Origin: Quillaja saponaria | Taxonomy: Eukaryota; Streptophyta; Magnoliopsida; Fabales; Quillajaceae | Assembly: GCA_029379385.1 (NCBI GenBank) | Contig: CM055608.1 | Coordinates: 24,426,350-24,490,349 of the forward strand | Direction of reading: 5' to 3' | DNA length: 64,000 bases | In this document: piece after piece, positions 62,655 to 64,000 of the stretch | Numbering within the stretch: position 1 is the first letter of the stretch | Layout: every line of letters starts with the position of its first letter | Notes under the pieces: model-generated | What the model was told of the DNA's origin: nothing | The model's database searches: none | The model's input: only the letters and a program-made list of their open reading frames with translations | Translations under genes and position numbers: made by a program

Positions 62655-63537
62655 AACAGAAGATGCATAAATAGATGACACGGTTCTATGTAATTACCTT
62701 TGCATTCACTAAATAAAGCATAAACTTTAAATTTCTGACATCCATGAACAGCATATTCTGATAATTGTGTCCTTGGCCAGGCAACCAATGTTAACTGTTT
62801 CTTTTTTCGTGGACAAGCCAATGGTAACTGTTCAATATACAATTTGTGCCAAAACTCTTTCCTGGAGTAAACCATAACTGTGTCCTTCAAACTATAATCT
62901 AAAATAGTGGATAAAAATGCTATGAGAGCACACAAATTATATAAGATTTGGTGTAAGTGAACTATTAAATGCGACTCCAATAATGAGCCAGAGGGAGGAA
63001 TGGCAAAAAGGAAGCCCGTTTTCGAAAAGAAGTGAGTCGAGAGGATGGATGGTATAGGTTTCTGCCTTTTGAGGTTTCCTGCTGATAGTACAGGATATAC
63101 TGTTTTTCCATAAAGGTGGATCATCTCTTCAACTTTGTCAAGTACTTCAAAAGAAGACCAAGATATCACCAAATTTGTTCCCTGATTCTCACTCCATAAT
63201 TCCCATTCAAATTTCCATTTATTCAAGGTTCTATAAAGAGATTCATGCTGCCACTAAACAAGAATGCATAAATCCTATCAATGAATATCAGTGGCATGAA
63301 ACTCATGCTATAGATAAAGTCTGATGATTCAAATTCAAGATTTACGATACAGAAGCTATTTCCAATCTCGACAACATTATTCTAAGTAAATGAGAAAAGC
63401 CCAACGTCTGTCAGCTCTAGACTTTAACAGATTGGCAATTTGTCTAATGAATACATATAGGCACTGATAAAGGCCACAAGTGTTGATACCAAAACACAAA
63501 CAAGTACGTCTCTAAAGTTGTTGAAATATAGTAAAGA
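62655..63537. other. Spacer between SCPL and RPS19, with an unexplained minus-strand open frame
   Basis: A minus-strand frame of 220 residues runs 63226-62564. Its last 30 or so codons lie antisense to the final SCPL exon. The rest (starting MNKWKFEWELWSENQG, later EVLDKVEEMIHLYGKTVYPV) is not explained by a known gene and matches no family I know. A 660-base open frame is long for such AT-rich DNA, but there is no further evidence of coding. It may be chance or an exon of an unknown gene. Confidence 0.3.
62712..62717 (+). terminator. Probable polyadenylation signal of the SCPL gene
   Basis: AATAAA lies 58 bases after the stop codon. It is the only such signal close to the end of the gene. 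Confidence 0.4.
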
Positions 63538-63540
63538 TTA

Positions 63541-63927
63541 TGCAGGAGTGAAATGCACAATCTTTGGCAAATTAATCCACAGAAGTAACAGCCGTTTATG
63601 CTTTTTTGAAAGGAAAACCAAAAGATGCAATATACGCTTTTTCTTTACTTTTTTACCCTTTTTTCTTACTGGTCCACTACTTGTTCTCGTAAGTCTTCGT
63701 TTCCTTGTCTGAGCAAACTCTCCAAATTTATGACCAACCCTTCCTTCAGTGATCTTACAACGAACAAAAGTTTTTCCATTGTAAATTCGTACGGTACTAT
63801 CAACAAATTCTGGCAAAATAGAAGATCTACGTGACCAAATTTTCTTGTTAAAAAGATCTCTCTTCCTCTTCATCCTAAACAGGAATCCATCAACAAAGCT
63901 GCCCTTCCATATAGATAGTCGTGGCAT
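63541..63927 (-). CDS. rps19: Mitochondrial-type ribosomal protein S19 (nuclear copy), possibly one exon of a gene or a broken transfer
   Basis: S19 binds the head of the small ribosomal subunit near the decoding site. The first 93 residues match plant mitochondrial RPS19 along its whole length: [61 protein letters not shown] and KKGKK at the normal C-terminus. After this, in place of a stop, the frame continues for 36 more residues (63648-63541). The bases AAAAAAGTAAAG suggest that one inserted G put the normal TAA out of frame. Upstream of the ATG there is an in-frame TGA, but a possible AG acceptor at about 63938 would let an exon outside the window supply a mitochondrial targeting sequence. 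Alternatives are a working transferred gene or a recent mitochondrial DNA insertion. The protein identity is sure; functionality is not. Confidence 0.75.
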
Positions 63928-64000
63928 CAAGTCATTACTGCCATGTCAGCCATACAAACAGAATGCAAAACATTTAGAAATCATGGAATTTGAGATCCAT

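Noticed and set aside
1..64000. CRISPR arrays, bacterial operons or new defence systems
   Set aside because: No direct-repeat/spacer pattern and no prokaryotic gene organisation; all genes have plant families and intron structure.

Overview
This is nuclear DNA from a flowering plant, most likely a eudicot. It is AT-rich, its genes are split by GT-AG introns, and much of it is old transposable elements in several states of decay. Its recognisable host families are plant ones: a 10-exon serine carboxypeptidase-like gene, a RADIALIS-like SANT/MYB gene, HIRAN-SNF2-RING helicases, SF3A2, a PPR gene fragment and a mitochondrial-type RPS19. I do not assign a species.

Layout. 0-2.2 kb: a dead hAT transposase (BED finger, DUF659-like core, C-terminal dimerisation region). 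2.2-9.7 kb: gene-free, with a truncated Copia LTR and a 2.7 kb solo LTR (target-site duplication CCAAT) sitting inside an older MITE-like element. 9.8-20.3 kb: two tandem minus-strand SMARCA3/HLTF-like helicase genes. The left copy is badly broken. The right copy keeps its three-exon structure and most motifs but has three single-base frameshifts. Between them lie a decayed tandem repeat, a possible tRNA-derived SINE and an unidentified duplicated block. 21.8-28.7 kb: a second copy of that block, split by a 6.6 kb Copia element that still has paired LTRs and a TGGTA target duplication. 29.2-30.1 kb: a broken SF3A2 gene fragment that keeps introns. 32.0-32.2 kb: an intact 77-residue RADIALIS-like gene. 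36.0-62.7 kb: three serine carboxypeptidase-like (SCPL45-type) copies in tandem. Copy 1 is a pseudogene opened by a 2.4 kb non-autonomous LTR element (itself carrying a long inverted repeat) and by a 12.6 kb CACTA transposon inserted in exon 4. Copy 2 is a truncated relic. Copy 3 is an intact 452-codon gene. 56.4-58.9 kb: a minus-strand Copia pol fragment. 63.5-63.9 kb: a minus-strand mitochondrial-type RPS19 reading frame with an odd C-terminal tail.

Probably functional genes are few: the RADIALIS-like gene (31984-32217), the third SCPL gene (60416-62654) and perhaps RPS19. The rest is a record of local gene duplication followed by transposon nesting. No new defence, CRISPR-like or biosynthetic system was found. 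The least ordinary structures are the roughly 0.3 kb hairpin inside the non-autonomous LTR element, the CACTA element with a captured PPR-gene fragment and internal amplifications, and the RPS19 copy. Exon borders and frameshifts were read by eye and depend on the assembly being correct at single bases.
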